DNA from: Pandoraea faecigallinarum
GTDB lineage: Bacteria; Pseudomonadota; Gammaproteobacteria; Burkholderiales; Burkholderiaceae
Length of the DNA: 64,000 nucleotides
Direction: 5' to 3'
Assembly: GCF_001029105.3 (NCBI RefSeq)
Contig: NZ_CP011807.3
Coordinates: 186,001-250,000 of the forward strand
How positions within the stretch are numbered: the stretch's first letter is position 1; every line of letters starts with the position of its first letter. Below the pieces are notes generated by a model that saw nothing but the letters and a program-made list of their open reading frames with translations, was not told the origin of the DNA and did no database searches. Made by a program: the position numbers and the translations under genes. Below, one piece after another: positions 35,754-45,378 of the stretch.

Positions 35754-36296
35754 ATGACTCATTCAGGTATGCGTGTTGCGTTGGTCGCTTGGCTCTTCGT
35801 GGGGGCGATACCTGCGGCTCATGCGCTCGACACGGCATCTCGATCCGACGTGACGTGGATGTTCGCGAGCCACAAGCCCCTGATGCAGTCGGTCGGCAGC
35901 CGTGCCGGCGCGGGGCTCGTGCCCGACACGGAGCCGGCCGGCGGCGCACACCGGCAGGCGCCGGACGGCGCGCAACGATACGTGCAGGAGGTAACTGCGC
36001 CCGCGCCCGCCGCGCCTGCGCCATCCCCGCTGCCGCAAGCGGCGTACGAGCTTGCCATGCAACCGTCGGACGGCCGCGTCTCGCAGGCTGTCCGGCGTTA
36101 CGCCGAACGTCACGGCTGGCAACTGGCATGGGAGATCGACCGCGATTTTCCCATCGAGTATCCGGCCACGTTTCGCGGCGATTTCCTCGGCGTCGTCGAG
36201 CAGATCGTGCGTTCGCTCCAGAACACCGACGCGCCGATACGCGTGAAGGTCTACGAGGCCAATCGGGTGTTGCGCGTCGTTCACGCCACACAATAA
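35754..36296 (+). CDS. pilL: Type IVb pilus protein with TcpQ/PilL-type C-terminal domain
   Basis: A 180-residue exported protein: signal peptide (VALVAWLFVGAIPAAHA), a Pro/Ala-rich linker at about 70-95, and a compact domain at ~100-180 (VSQAVRRYAERHGWQLAWEI, FRGDFLGVVEQIVRSLQ, RVLRVVHA). The domain fits the TcpQ family, which binds the secretin and helps place it in the outer membrane. R64 PilL is longer, so this is a short form. Located between the pilin and secretin genes. Confidence 0.8.
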   Translation: MTHSGMRVALVAWLFVGAIPAAHALDTASRSDVTWMFASHKPLMQSVGSRAGAGLVPDTEPAGGAHRQAPDGAQRYVQEVTAPAPAAPAPSPLPQAAYELAMQPSDGRVSQAVRRYAERHGWQLAWEIDRDFPIEYPATFRGDFLGVVEQIVRSLQNTDAPIRVKVYEANRVLRVVHATQ

Positions 36297-36344
36297 TTCG
36301 CGCCGTGCCCCGCGCACGGCGAACCACATCGGAAGCGGTAACCC

Positions 36345-38111
36345 ATGAGAAAGCGACTCGGCGTGTTGTGCGCCATCACGTTACTGACAGCGTGCGGCAC
36401 GCCGGGCATGCTGTCGAAAACCGACGAGAACGTCACTCGCGCGCATGAGCAGGCGCGTGCTGCCGTCGACACTCACACGGCACCCCCGATCCGCGCCATC
36501 GAGCATGTCGATGGCGCGTGGCTTTCGCGAAAGTCGGTCGCCGTCAACGCGACCGCGGCGTTGCCGGATTTCTTCAAACGCGAAGTGCGCTTTTCGACCG
36601 GTGCTTCGCTTCCCATGTCCGTTCTGCTCGCGCAGGTGGCGCGCAGTAACGGGCTGACGATACGCGTGGCGTCCGACGTCGCCTGCGACGCCGGTGCCAG
36701 CGGTGCAAGCGGTGCGCCGGGCGGACGCGGCGGCGGTCCCACCAAGCTGTTTCAGGTCAACTGCACCGACAGCGGCGAGCCTGCCGTGCCGCTGCAATAT
36801 CGTGGCCCTCTCGCCGGACTGCTCGATACCATCGCCCATCGCTCGGGGACCCATTGGACGTATCGCGACGGCGTCGTGCAGTTCGCGCGCTACGTCACCC
36901 GCACCTTCCAGATCAAGATGATGCCGGGCAGTTCGAGCTACACCGCATCGGTCGGCAAGGCCTCCAAGATGAAAGCGGAGCGCGGTCCGTCGGGCGGCGG
37001 CAGTAATGCGGGGTCGGGCGGCGTCGATCTGAGTTTCAATGCGGACGCCAACGTTACCGTCGAGTCGGAACTCGACTATTGGACGGACCTCGTGAAGACC
37101 GTCAACGACATGCTGTCGCCCGGTGGGCGCGCCACGCCGTCCGTCGTGACCAGTTCGCTGGTCGTGACCGACACGGCGGACGTGATCTCGCGTGTGGCGC
37201 AGTACATCGATGCCGAAAACGCGGTGCTCGGCCGTCAGGTCAAGCTGCGTGTGCAGGTGTACTCCGTCAGCCTCGAAGAGAACTCGGCGGCGGGCATCGA
37301 CTGGTCGCTCGTGTATCGCTCCGCGAGCGGCTTCGCGGCGAGTCTTGGCGGCCCCGCTGCGAGCGGTCTGCTGATGGCGCGCCAAGGGGGGCTGAACGTC
37401 AGCAAGATTCCCAATGGCCGGTTGGCGGGGTCCACCGCATTCCTTCGGGCGCTCAGTCAGCAGGGCCGCGTGAGCACGGTGATCGATACGACCGTGGTCA
37501 CGCTGAACAATCAGCCGGCGCCAGTGGCCGTCACCGAGAATCAGGGCTTTGTCGCGCAAACCAAGATGACGCCCGGCAACTATGGCGGACAGGCGGTCGT
37601 GACCGCGGAGCAATCGGTGCTCACCACCGGCTTCGTGATGAACCTGTTGCCCACGCTCATGGATAACCGTAGCGTGATGCTGCAAGTGCAGATCGACATG
37701 TCCGATCTGAAAAAGCTGGAGAAGATCAATCTGCGCACGGGCAAGGAGTCCGCCAGCGGCAGCGATGCGGGCAACGGCGGCGGCACGCAGGTGCAGGCCC
37801 GCGTTGGCGGCGGCAAGGCCGGCGATGGCGCGAGCGTGACGATCGGGGGCAAGGACGACGAACGCGGGCGGGGCGACGATGGACTCGGCGTCGGCACGTT
37901 CATGCAGTTGCCGCTCACGGCGTCGGTGCAGACGATGCAGCGCGCCTCGCTCAAATCGGGCGACACGCTGGTGCTGAGCGGCTTTCGCCGCAAGGACGAT
38001 TCCACGGATCGCGATGGCATCTATCACTACGAAGGTGGCACGAAGGAAGCGCGTGCGCGGGTCAACGAGGTCGTGATTCTGATCTCGCCGGAACTGACCG
38101 AGGGCGTGTGA
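36345..38111 (+). CDS. pilN: Type IVb pilus outer-membrane lipoprotein secretin PilN
   Basis: A 588-residue secretin that forms the outer-membrane pilus channel. A lipoprotein signal (LLTAC, lipid Cys17) is characteristic of the R64 PilN/BfpB group. An N-domain at ~85-180 contains a Gly-rich insert (GASGASGAPGGRGGG), followed by a secretin core from ~300 with VKLRVQVYSVSLEENSAAGI and QPAPVAVTENQGFV, then strands ending with LVLSGFRRKDD and VNEVVILISPELTEGV. The stop lies one base before pilO. Confidence 0.93.
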   Translation: MRKRLGVLCAITLLTACGTPGMLSKTDENVTRAHEQARAAVDTHTAPPIRAIEHVDGAWLSRKSVAVNATAALPDFFKREVRFSTGASLPMSVLLAQVARSNGLTIRVASDVACDAGASGASGAPGGRGGGPTKLFQVNCTDSGEPAVPLQYRGPLAGLLDTIAHRSGTHWTYRDGVVQFARYVTRTFQIKMMPGSSSYTASVGKASKMKAERGPSGGGSNAGSGGVDLSFNADANVTVESELDYWTDLVKTVNDMLSPGGRATPSVVTSSLVVTDTADVISRVAQYIDAENAVLGRQVKLRVQVYSVSLEENSAAGIDWSLVYRSASGFAASLGGPAASGLLMARQGGLNVSKIPNGRLAGSTAFLRALSQQGRVSTVIDTTVVTLNNQPAPVAVTENQGFVAQTKMTPGNYGGQAVVTAEQSVLTTGFVMNLLPTLMDNRSVMLQVQIDMSDLKKLEKINLRTGKESASGSDAGNGGGTQVQARVGGGKAGDGASVTIGGKDDERGRGDDGLGVGTFMQLPLTASVQTMQRASLKSGDTLVLSGFRRKDDSTDRDGIYHYEGGTKEARARVNEVVILISPELTEGV

Positions 38112-38112
38112 G

Positions 38113-39453
38113 ATGGCGCGCGTACTCTCCCGTCATCTCGTTGTCGGCGTGCAGTGGGAAACGCTGATCGGTCTCGAGAAGGAGATGACCGAAATTCGCA
38201 GCCTCGCGCGCAGCCGCGACGCGTCTCACTTCGCCGTGACCGACGACGGCGCCGGCACGCGCACCGTCGGACTGGTGTCGTTGCCGGACGGACCGCAGGC
38301 GGATGCCGCCGCCCAGGTGTATGCGTTGGGGGCCGTGCTCGGGGCGCTGGTGGACGGGCCGAACGTCGCGTTCGTCCACCCCGATCCCGACGATCCTGCA
38401 AAGGCCGTGTTCGTGACGCTGCGCGATCGCCGCCCGGAACTCGATCTCGTGATTCCGACGTCCGAGCTCAGGCAGCGTCTCACGCAGTGGTCCACGGACG
38501 TCGAGGGGCCGGTGAAGGTAGCGGGTGTGATGTGCGTGAACCTGCCACATGCGGACGTGGTGCTCACGTTGGACGATGTCGCCGCCGCGGCCGTTCGCGA
38601 TGCGCCGGCCGAGGCGCGCTGCAAGCCCGTGCGCAAAGCGCTGCCTGCGCGTCAGATGAAAATCGTCGCTGCGCTGATGGCGGTGCTGGCGGTCCTGGGC
38701 GGTGGGGCGTACTGGGGATGGACGTGGTACGAGCAGGCCCAGCGCGAAAAACTCGCTGCCGCCAATCGCGTCGATCCCGTGGATGCCTACAAGGCGGCGC
38801 TCACGCGCGCGCTCGCCGCGCAGCCGTTCTCGACCGGTGCGTCCTACGCGCGGCATTTGCAGCGCACGATCGAGCGGCTGCCGGCGAACGCCGGGGGATG
38901 GCGGCCCGCCACCATTGATTGCAAGGCACGGGATTGCGCCATCGATTGGCAACGGCAGGAGGGCGGTACCTTCGATCTGCTCCTCTCGCACAGGCCCAAC
39001 GCACAGATCGTCGATCTCGATCACGCCAGAGAGGTTGTCACGGTGCCCGGCGAGGACACCCCTTCGGCGCACAGGGGCGCGGCATCGCACGAAGCGCGGG
39101 ACGCACCGGAGGGCGGAGACGACGAGAGCGACGCGCGTGTGACTCCGGTGCCCCGCAATCAGTTTCTGCGCACGGCAGGGGCGCGTCTGCAAGCGCTGGG
39201 CGATTACGGCATGGACATCGCGCTGACGATGCCGGTCCCGCTGGTGCCCGTGCCCCCCGGCGTCGCCGCACGTCGCGACGTGCCGCCGCCGATCTCCAGG
39301 GGCGAATGGAAGATGGCCGGACACCTGGCGTTCTTCGACTCCGTGGCCGGGCTGATGATGCGCGCGGGCAACATGTCGCTCGGCGAGTTGAAGATCGTGA
39401 TCGACGATGGCAAGCCTGTCTTCTCCGCACAAGGAACCTACTATGTCCACTAA
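38113..39453 (+). CDS. pilO: Type IVb pilus inner-membrane protein PilO
   Basis: A 446-residue bitopic protein of the inner-membrane platform. The N-terminal cytoplasmic part (1-180; HLVVGVQWETLI onward) precedes one membrane helix at about 183-203 (KIVAALMAVLAVLGGGAYWG) and a periplasmic part. The N-terminal pattern and position between secretin and PilP match PilO of R64-type systems (PilO2 family). A low-complexity acidic stretch lies near 315-345. Its end overlaps the pilP start by 11 bases. Confidence 0.85.
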   Translation: MARVLSRHLVVGVQWETLIGLEKEMTEIRSLARSRDASHFAVTDDGAGTRTVGLVSLPDGPQADAAAQVYALGAVLGALVDGPNVAFVHPDPDDPAKAVFVTLRDRRPELDLVIPTSELRQRLTQWSTDVEGPVKVAGVMCVNLPHADVVLTLDDVAAAAVRDAPAEARCKPVRKALPARQMKIVAALMAVLAVLGGGAYWGWTWYEQAQREKLAAANRVDPVDAYKAALTRALAAQPFSTGASYARHLQRTIERLPANAGGWRPATIDCKARDCAIDWQRQEGGTFDLLLSHRPNAQIVDLDHAREVVTVPGEDTPSAHRGAASHEARDAPEGGDDESDARVTPVPRNQFLRTAGARLQALGDYGMDIALTMPVPLVPVPPGVAARRDVPPPISRGEWKMAGHLAFFDSVAGLMMRAGNMSLGELKIVIDDGKPVFSAQGTYYVH

Positions 39454-39940
39454 GTTTTTTCGCGGCGCCGCGTTGACGATGGCGGCGATGGCGGCGATGG
39501 CGACAGTCCTGCCGGCGGGCGCACACGCCGAGGAGACCATCGACGCCTTTGCCCGTGCCCATCTCAAAGCGTCTCAGCAGGCGCAGGACGCCAGACAGGC
39601 ACAGGCCCGCACGAACGGCGCGAGCGCGGGCAATCCGCAGGCGCATGCGCCCGAGAAGCCGGCACGCGCCGACGTTCCGCCCGAACTGCTGTTCATCTAT
39701 GGCGTGGAGAACGCTGTCGTCGCCTATCTGCGCGTGGATGGCCGCTTCGGCCGCAATGTGGTCAAAGGCGACAAGGTCGGCGAGTGGCAGGTCGTGAACA
39801 TCGGCGACGATTACGTCGACCTGCGGCACGGGGCGCGTGCACAGCGGTTGCTGTTGCCCAACGCGTTCGGTGACGGGCCGTCGCCCGCCATGCAAACCAG
39901 TCACCGCGCACCGGGGCGCCTGCATGGCGACGATTCTTGA
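39443..39940 (+). CDS. pilP: Type IVb pilus periplasmic protein PilP
   Basis: A 165-residue exported protein starting at ATG 39443 with AAGGA upstream, inside the end of pilO. The signal peptide holds three 9-bp repeats encoding MAA (39479-39505), followed by a GAHAEE cleavage region. After an Ala/Gln linker comes a small C-terminal domain (LLFIYGVENAVVAYLRVDGR, VKGDKVGEWQVVNIGDDYVDL) resembling the homology region of PilP that contacts the secretin. It overlaps pilQ by 17 bases. Confidence 0.85.
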   Translation: MSTKFFRGAALTMAAMAAMATVLPAGAHAEETIDAFARAHLKASQQAQDARQAQARTNGASAGNPQAHAPEKPARADVPPELLFIYGVENAVVAYLRVDGRFGRNVVKGDKVGEWQVVNIGDDYVDLRHGARAQRLLLPNAFGDGPSPAMQTSHRAPGRLHGDDS

Positions 39941-41648
39941 ACGAATGCGCGCCGCGCTGGCGCGCTTCGGACCCCGCGCCAGAACGCGTGCCGTGGCGCA
40001 CCCCATAGCGGACCTGCGCGAATCCGACATTCAGACGCTCGGTTGGCGCCAGGACCTCGGCATCACGCTCGCCGGCGCGGAGCACGGCTCGCTGGTGCTC
40101 GTGGCGATGAAGCCCCGCCTCTATCTCGTGCTGCTCGAACACAACACGTTCGTTCGCATGCAAGGCTCGGACCTGCTCGAACGCTTCGATCGCGCCGTGC
40201 GCACGAAGCATCGTCTCGATCTGGAGGGCATTTACGTCGGCACCACGGAAGAAATTCTGCTGACGCAGTCGCGTTTGCAACAGCAGGGCGACGATAGCGC
40301 TCAGACCGGCGAGCAGCGCACCGGCGCGTATCGCAATTTCGATCTCGTCATCGAACGCGCGGTCGACGCGGGAGCTTCGGACATCCATTTCGAATTTCGC
40401 GAAGGGCGTCAGGTGACCGTGCGGATGCGCATTCACGGCAAGCTGCGTGTGGCGGCGGAAAACGACCGCCTCGCACGCGACTATCACGCGATGCTCGACG
40501 CGGTGTCGGCCGCTTACAACTCGCGCGCCGACCCGGGCAGCCGCAGCCACAACCACTTCGACGAGGCGCAGCACCAGAGTTGCTCGATTCCGCTCACCAT
40601 CCGTCAGCGCAAGTACCAGCTTCGGTTCCAGAGCGTGAAGGAGAATCGCGGTGTCGATGTGGTGCTGCGTCTGCTCGTCAACGAGGCGACCGATGGCGAC
40701 GTGCTCACACTGTCGCAACTGGGATATTCCGCCGATCAGATCGAGATTCTCGAAGATGCCGTGCACCGCAGCCCGGGGCTCACCATCATTGCCGGCGAGA
40801 CAGGCTCGGGCAAGTCGACGACATTGCGTACATTGATGACCTACGAGCGCGACTCCGGAAAGAAGTTCTTCTCCATCGAAGACCCGGTCGAGTACATCCA
40901 GCCGCACGTGACGCAGATTCCGATTCAGCGCCGCGCGGAAGACACCCCGGAGGACTCGCCGTTCGGTGCGGCCGCGAAGGTGCTGTTGCGGGGCGATCCG
41001 GACAAGCTGATGCCGGGCGAGATTCGCGACGTCGAGACCGGCTCGTTCGCCAAGTCCATGACCGAGACGGGGCATCAGGTGCTGTCGACGGTGCATGCGT
41101 CGAGCGCGTTCGGCATCGTCACGCGGCTCGTCAGCGACGAGATCGGCATGCCGCTCGGCGCGGTGACGTCGCCGAATTTCCTCACGGCCATCGTCTATCA
41201 GAAGCTGATTCCGGTGCTGTGCGCGTATTGCAAGCGCCCGGCATCGGAAGCGCTCGACGCCGCCACGCTGGCGGTGATCGGCGCGCTCGGGATCGATACG
41301 TCGAAGGTGTGTGTCGAAGGGCCGGGCTGCGAGCGTTGCGATGGGCGCGGCACCGGTGGGCAGACCGTCGTGGCCGAGGTGTGCGAATTGAACGACGAGC
41401 TGCTCGGTCTGCTGCGCGACGGGCATTACTGGGACGCGGAGCGTCACTGGCGCGGATGCCACGACGGCGACCTCACCAGCGCGCGCATGACCGGCAAGTC
41501 CGCGATGGAGCACGCCATATACAAGATGTCGCAGGGGATGGTCGATCCGCGCGATGTCGAAGCCGCTTTCTGCAAACTCAAGAAATTTCAGTTTCGTCAG
41601 CCCGCGCCGCCCGGTGCGCCGTCACCGAGGCGTCTTGCCAGTGTTTGA
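39924..41648 (+). CDS. pilQ: Type IVb pilus assembly ATPase PilQ
   Basis: A 574-residue secretion ATPase of the GspE/PilB superfamily that powers pilus extension. Walker A GETGSGKST is at 291-299; the Asp box FFSIEDPVEYIQP and the Walker B/His region (LMPGEIRDVETGSFA, VLSTVHASSAFG) follow. A C-terminal zinc site is provided by C433/C436 and C469/C472. ATG 39924 gives the natural N-terminus, while an in-frame ATG at 39837 lies within pilP. No separate retraction ATPase is present in the cluster. Confidence 0.95.
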   Translation: MATILERMRAALARFGPRARTRAVAHPIADLRESDIQTLGWRQDLGITLAGAEHGSLVLVAMKPRLYLVLLEHNTFVRMQGSDLLERFDRAVRTKHRLDLEGIYVGTTEEILLTQSRLQQQGDDSAQTGEQRTGAYRNFDLVIERAVDAGASDIHFEFREGRQVTVRMRIHGKLRVAAENDRLARDYHAMLDAVSAAYNSRADPGSRSHNHFDEAQHQSCSIPLTIRQRKYQLRFQSVKENRGVDVVLRLLVNEATDGDVLTLSQLGYSADQIEILEDAVHRSPGLTIIAGETGSGKSTTLRTLMTYERDSGKKFFSIEDPVEYIQPHVTQIPIQRRAEDTPEDSPFGAAAKVLLRGDPDKLMPGEIRDVETGSFAKSMTETGHQVLSTVHASSAFGIVTRLVSDEIGMPLGAVTSPNFLTAIVYQKLIPVLCAYCKRPASEALDAATLAVIGALGIDTSKVCVEGPGCERCDGRGTGGQTVVAEVCELNDELLGLLRDGHYWDAERHWRGCHDGDLTSARMTGKSAMEHAIYKMSQGMVDPRDVEAAFCKLKKFQFRQPAPPGAPSPRRLASV

Positions 41649-41688
41649 CGCGACCTCGCCGTTCGTCTGATGTCCAGCCTCTTGCGCC

Positions 41689-42780
41689 ATGATCGAAGCC
41701 GCCAACCGTCTGCTCGCCAAACTCACCCCCGCTCGCGATCCCTACCCCGGATTGACGAAAGCCAAGCGGCAATTCCGCAAAACCCGCGCCAAGTTCTACA
41801 GCGATTTCGCCGACGCCATCGAGGACGGCGCGAACCCGTTCGAACTGTTCTCCCGTCGTTACGCGCGCGCGAAGGAGCGTCGCAATCCGATGGCGCCGCT
41901 ATACGCTGTGTGGCGCGACCGGGCAAGCTCGAAGAATCTGCAAAAGTCCTGGGCCGGCACGATTCCCGAGGAGGACCTCGTGGTGATCGCTGCCGGCGAA
42001 AAAGGGGACCTGCCCGGCACGCTGCGCTTTCTCGCGCGCGTGGTAACGCTGCAACAGCAAACCCGCGCCGCTATCGCGGGCGCCGTGGCGCTGCCGATTT
42101 TCATGTCGGTGCTGCTCGCGGCCATTCAATTGGGCGTGGCCTACGGCATGATGCCGATCATGACGGAGATCATGCCGCCGGAGAAATTCCCGCTCGTCGG
42201 CGTGGGACTCTACATGATGTCGGGCTTCGTCGCGAAATGGTGGCCGTTTCTGTATGGGGTGCCCATCGTGCTCGTGGTGCTGATGTCGCTGTCGTTCAGC
42301 CGATGGACGGGGCCGGTGCGGCGGCGCTTCGACAGCTTCGGTCCGTACGCCGTGTATCGCGACGTTCGCGCCGGTGAGTTTCTGGTTGCGCTGGCGGCCC
42401 TCACGAGCGCCAGGACGTCGGTGTTCGACGCGGTCTCGCTGCTGCTCGCGCGTGCGTCGCCGTGGCTGCGGTGGCATCTGCTGCGCATGCGTGCGTCGCT
42501 CAAGAGCGAGCGCAGCATGATAAAGGCGATGGACACAGGCATCTTCAACGAAGAGGTGTTCGACCGGCTCGTCGAGTATTCGGGGCGCACCAACTTCGAT
42601 GCCGGCATTCGCAAGATCGGGCTGATGACCATCGAAGAGGTGGCGGAGCGCATCAAGGCGCGCTCGGCGACACTGCGCTCGGTGCTGCTCGCACTGGTCG
42701 GCCTGACGATCATCTTCACCGTCGGCGGCATGCTGCAAATCGGCCACGCGGCGGGCGAGTACGCCCAGTCGACGTTCTGA
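41689..42780 (+). CDS. pilR: Type IVb pilus inner-membrane platform protein PilR
   Basis: A 363-residue GspF/PilC-type protein around which the ATPase and pilin subunits are arranged. It contains two T2SSF-type helical domains, with membrane helices at about 122-150 (GAVALPIFMSVLLAAIQLG), 180-205 (WPFLYGVPIVLVVLMSLSF) and near the end (VLLALVGLTIIFTVGGML). A final motif close to GGMLQIGHAA is conserved in the family. Its stop overlaps the peptidase start. Confidence 0.93.
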   Translation: MIEAANRLLAKLTPARDPYPGLTKAKRQFRKTRAKFYSDFADAIEDGANPFELFSRRYARAKERRNPMAPLYAVWRDRASSKNLQKSWAGTIPEEDLVVIAAGEKGDLPGTLRFLARVVTLQQQTRAAIAGAVALPIFMSVLLAAIQLGVAYGMMPIMTEIMPPEKFPLVGVGLYMMSGFVAKWWPFLYGVPIVLVVLMSLSFSRWTGPVRRRFDSFGPYAVYRDVRAGEFLVALAALTSARTSVFDAVSLLLARASPWLRWHLLRMRASLKSERSMIKAMDTGIFNEEVFDRLVEYSGRTNFDAGIRKIGLMTIEEVAERIKARSATLRSVLLALVGLTIIFTVGGMLQIGHAAGEYAQSTF

Positions 42781-43670
42781 TGGCCGGTCTGCTCGATTTC
42801 CTTTGGCGCGAATTCCGGCTATTGCCGCGCGAAGCCGTGGTGCCGGCGATGGCGCTGCTCGGGCTGCTCGTGGGGAGCTTTCTGAACGTCGTCGTGTACC
42901 GTCTGCCGCGCATGCTGGAGACGCAATGGGCGAACGAAGTCGCGGCATGGTCGGGACAGGTCCCGCCGGTCAGGCCCGTCTTCAATCTTGCGTGGCCGCC
43001 GTCGCGCTGCCCCCATTGCGAGACGCCCATTGCGGTGCATCACAATCTGCCGCTCGTCGGCTATCTCTGGCTGGGCGGCCGGTGTGCGGCTTGTGGCGCG
43101 GGCATCTCCGCACGTTATCCGCTCGTCGAACTGTCGGTCGGCGTATTGTTCGCCGTCGTTGCCTGGACGTTCGTGCCGACGAAGCAATACGCCGCCATGC
43201 TCGCATGGTGCGGGTTCGGGGCGGCCGTCGTCGCATTGGCCCTCATCGATCTGGATACGCAGTTGTTGCCGGATTCGCTCACGCTGCCGTTGCTGTGGGC
43301 CGGTTTGCTGTGCGGCACGGCAGGCGTGACCTTGCCTCTTGACGAAGCCGTACTCGGGGCGGCGCTGGGGTATGTCGTGATGTGGGGGATCGGTGCGATC
43401 TACCGCGCGCTGACGCATCACGACGGCCTTGGCGGCGGCGATGCGAAACTCGTCGCCGCTTGCGGGGCGTGGCTGGGGTGGACCGGTGTGCCGTTGATGC
43501 TGGCGTTCGGTGCCGTTGCCGCGACGCTTGCCTTCGCTGTCTTCGGGCTGGTGCGCGGCCGCGCGCTGCGCGAGCCGCTGCCGTTCGGACCGTGGCTGGT
43601 GCTGGGCGCGGCCGCGAGTGCGCTATGGGGCGAGCGGTTCCTGAACCTGTGGCTGCAAACGTCCCCCTGA
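42780..43670 (+). CDS. pilD: Prepilin peptidase (type IV leader peptidase / N-methylase)
   Basis: A 296-residue polytopic aspartic protease that cleaves the pilin leader. It keeps the family start (LLGLLVGSFLNVVVYRLP), the methylase-type zinc cysteines (CPHC and CAAC), and the two catalytic aspartate regions: D157/D159 in ALIDLDTQLLPD and D221 in LGGGDAKL. It has its own methylase domain, unlike the short PilU of R64. ATG 42780 overlaps the pilR stop. Last gene of the pilus operon, ending seven bases from the convergent GMC gene with no visible terminator. Confidence 0.95.
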   Translation: MAGLLDFLWREFRLLPREAVVPAMALLGLLVGSFLNVVVYRLPRMLETQWANEVAAWSGQVPPVRPVFNLAWPPSRCPHCETPIAVHHNLPLVGYLWLGGRCAACGAGISARYPLVELSVGVLFAVVAWTFVPTKQYAAMLAWCGFGAAVVALALIDLDTQLLPDSLTLPLLWAGLLCGTAGVTLPLDEAVLGAALGYVVMWGIGAIYRALTHHDGLGGGDAKLVAACGAWLGWTGVPLMLAFGAVAATLAFAVFGLVRGRALREPLPFGPWLVLGAAASALWGERFLNLWLQTSP

Positions 43671-43677
43671 CGGACCG

Positions 43678-45378
43678 CTACCGGGACAACGGAAGCGGCT
43701 CGCGCAGCGATGCCACCAGCGATTCGTCGAGGGTTGCCGCGGGTTCGCCGGGCGCCGCCGGCGTTGCCGGCACGATGGCGCGTTGTGCGGCCGCGCTGGC
43801 CAGCATGAGATCGGCGGCCTTCTCACCGATCATCATCGACGGTGCGTTCGTGTTGCCGCCGATGAGCGTCGGCATGATCGACGCGTCCACCACGCGCAGG
43901 CCATCGACCCCACGCACGCGCAGTTGCGTATCGACCACCGACTGCGCGTCGCTCCCCATCCGGCATGTGCCGACCGGGTGATAGATCGTGTCGGCACGCG
44001 CGCGGATCAGCGCGGTGAGCGCTTCGTCGGATTCCACCCCCCGGCTGTGCAACTCCTCGCCGCCGAATCTCGCAAGCGAGGGCGCCGCCAGAATGCGCCG
44101 GATCACGCGTGCGCCCCGCAGCAGCGTATCGACATCTTCCTGCGCACTCAGGAACGCGGGGTCGATCAATGGCGCATCGCGCATGTCGGCCGACGCGAGC
44201 GTGACGCGCCCGCGGCTCTTCGGCCGTAGCACGCAGGCATGCAGCGACAGCCCGCGGCGCAAGTGCACACGCCGATTGTGGTTGTCGCAAATGCCTACGA
44301 GAAAGTGCATCTGTAGATCGGGGCGCGCGAGTGCCGGATCGCTCTTCAGAAACCCGCCCGCTTCGGCGACATTGCTGGCGAACAGGCCGCGCCGCTCGCG
44401 CAGGTATTGCATCCCCTCTTTGAGCAAGTGCCACAAGCCCGCCGGTGTGTAGCCGACGAGGTCCCGATGCGCCACGTACTTGTTGATAATGAAGTCGACG
44501 TGATCCTGCAAGTTCTCGCCGACGCCCGGGGCGTCGACGCGCACTTCCAGTCCATGCGCACGAAGCTGCGCGGCAGGACCGATGCCGGAGCACATCAGCA
44601 ACTGCGGCGAGTTGAAGGCGCCGGCGCTCAGCACGACTTCGGCATGCGCGCGCAGCGTCTGAACACTGCCCTGGCGTTGCAGCCTGACGCCTGTCGCCCG
44701 CCTGACTTCGAAGACGATGCGTTGCACTAGGGCGCCGGTGATGACGTGCAGATTCTTGCGTGAGGCGCCATGCAGATAGGCACGTGCGGCGTTCCATCGT
44801 TGCCCGTCTTTTTGCGTCACCTGATAGATGCCTGCGCCTTCGTATTGCTCACCGTTGAAGTCGTCGGTAACGGGAAAGCCGGCTTCGCGCGCGGCATCGA
44901 CATAGTGTCGCGAAAACGGATTGACCGTGCGAAGATCGGCGACGTTGAGCGGGCCGCCGCTCCCGTGCCACGCGTTCGCCCCGCGCTCGTTATTCTCGTT
45001 GCGACGGAAGTAGGGCAGCACGTCCTCCCATCCCCATCCCTCGCAGCCCGCCCGCGCCCAGTCGTTGTAGTCGTCGGGGTGTCCGCGCGTGTAAATCATC
45101 GCGTTGATCGAACTGGAGCCGCCAAGGCCGCGTCCTCGCGGCTGATAGCCCCGGCGTCCCGCGAGTCCCGCCTGCGGTGTTGTGCGATAGCCGTAGTTGC
45201 GCCGCGACGCGAACGGCACGAGCGCAGCGAGACCGAGGGGCAGGCGTACGAGAAAACTGTCGTCGGGCGGGCCGGCTTCCACCAGTGCAATGGTGCTGCC
45301 CGGCAAACCGTCCGCCAGCCGCGCCGCCAGCGCGCAACCGGCCGAGCCGCCGCCGACGATGACGTAGTCGTAGTCCAT
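43678..45378 (-). CDS. GMC-family FAD-dependent alcohol/choline dehydrogenase
   Basis: A 566-residue oxidoreductase. The FAD Rossmann motif VIVGGGSAGCALAARL starts at residue 6, GMC signature 1 lies at RGLGGSSSINAMIYTRGH and signature 2 near GAFNSPQLLMCSGIGP, and the C-terminal active-site region is YHPVGTCRMG. Length and motifs fit the choline dehydrogenase / alkan-1-ol dehydrogenase branch; the substrate cannot be told. ATG 45378 has GGGAGG upstream; the longer open frame is a non-conserved leader. It is divergent from an aidB-like gene and an aldehyde dehydrogenase, which suggests linked alcohol/aldehyde oxidation. Confidence 0.93.
   Translation of the reverse strand: MDYDYVIVGGGSAGCALAARLADGLPGSTIALVEAGPPDDSFLVRLPLGLAALVPFASRRNYGYRTTPQAGLAGRRGYQPRGRGLGGSSSINAMIYTRGHPDDYNDWARAGCEGWGWEDVLPYFRRNENNERGANAWHGSGGPLNVADLRTVNPFSRHYVDAAREAGFPVTDDFNGEQYEGAGIYQVTQKDGQRWNAARAYLHGASRKNLHVITGALVQRIVFEVRRATGVRLQRQGSVQTLRAHAEVVLSAGAFNSPQLLMCSGIGPAAQLRAHGLEVRVDAPGVGENLQDHVDFIINKYVAHRDLVGYTPAGLWHLLKEGMQYLRERRGLFASNVAEAGGFLKSDPALARPDLQMHFLVGICDNHNRRVHLRRGLSLHACVLRPKSRGRVTLASADMRDAPLIDPAFLSAQEDVDTLLRGARVIRRILAAPSLARFGGEELHSRGVESDEALTALIRARADTIYHPVGTCRMGSDAQSVVDTQLRVRGVDGLRVVDASIMPTLIGGNTNAPSMMIGEKAADLMLASAAAQRAIVPATPAAPGEPAATLDESLVASLREPLPLSR

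Noticed and set aside
35094..43670. Type II secretion or type IVa pilus locus
   Set aside because: Lipoprotein secretin, TcpQ-like and PilO/PilP order plus the long non-Phe pilin leader fit type IVb; no GspC/GspL or PilMNOPQ type IVa set is present.
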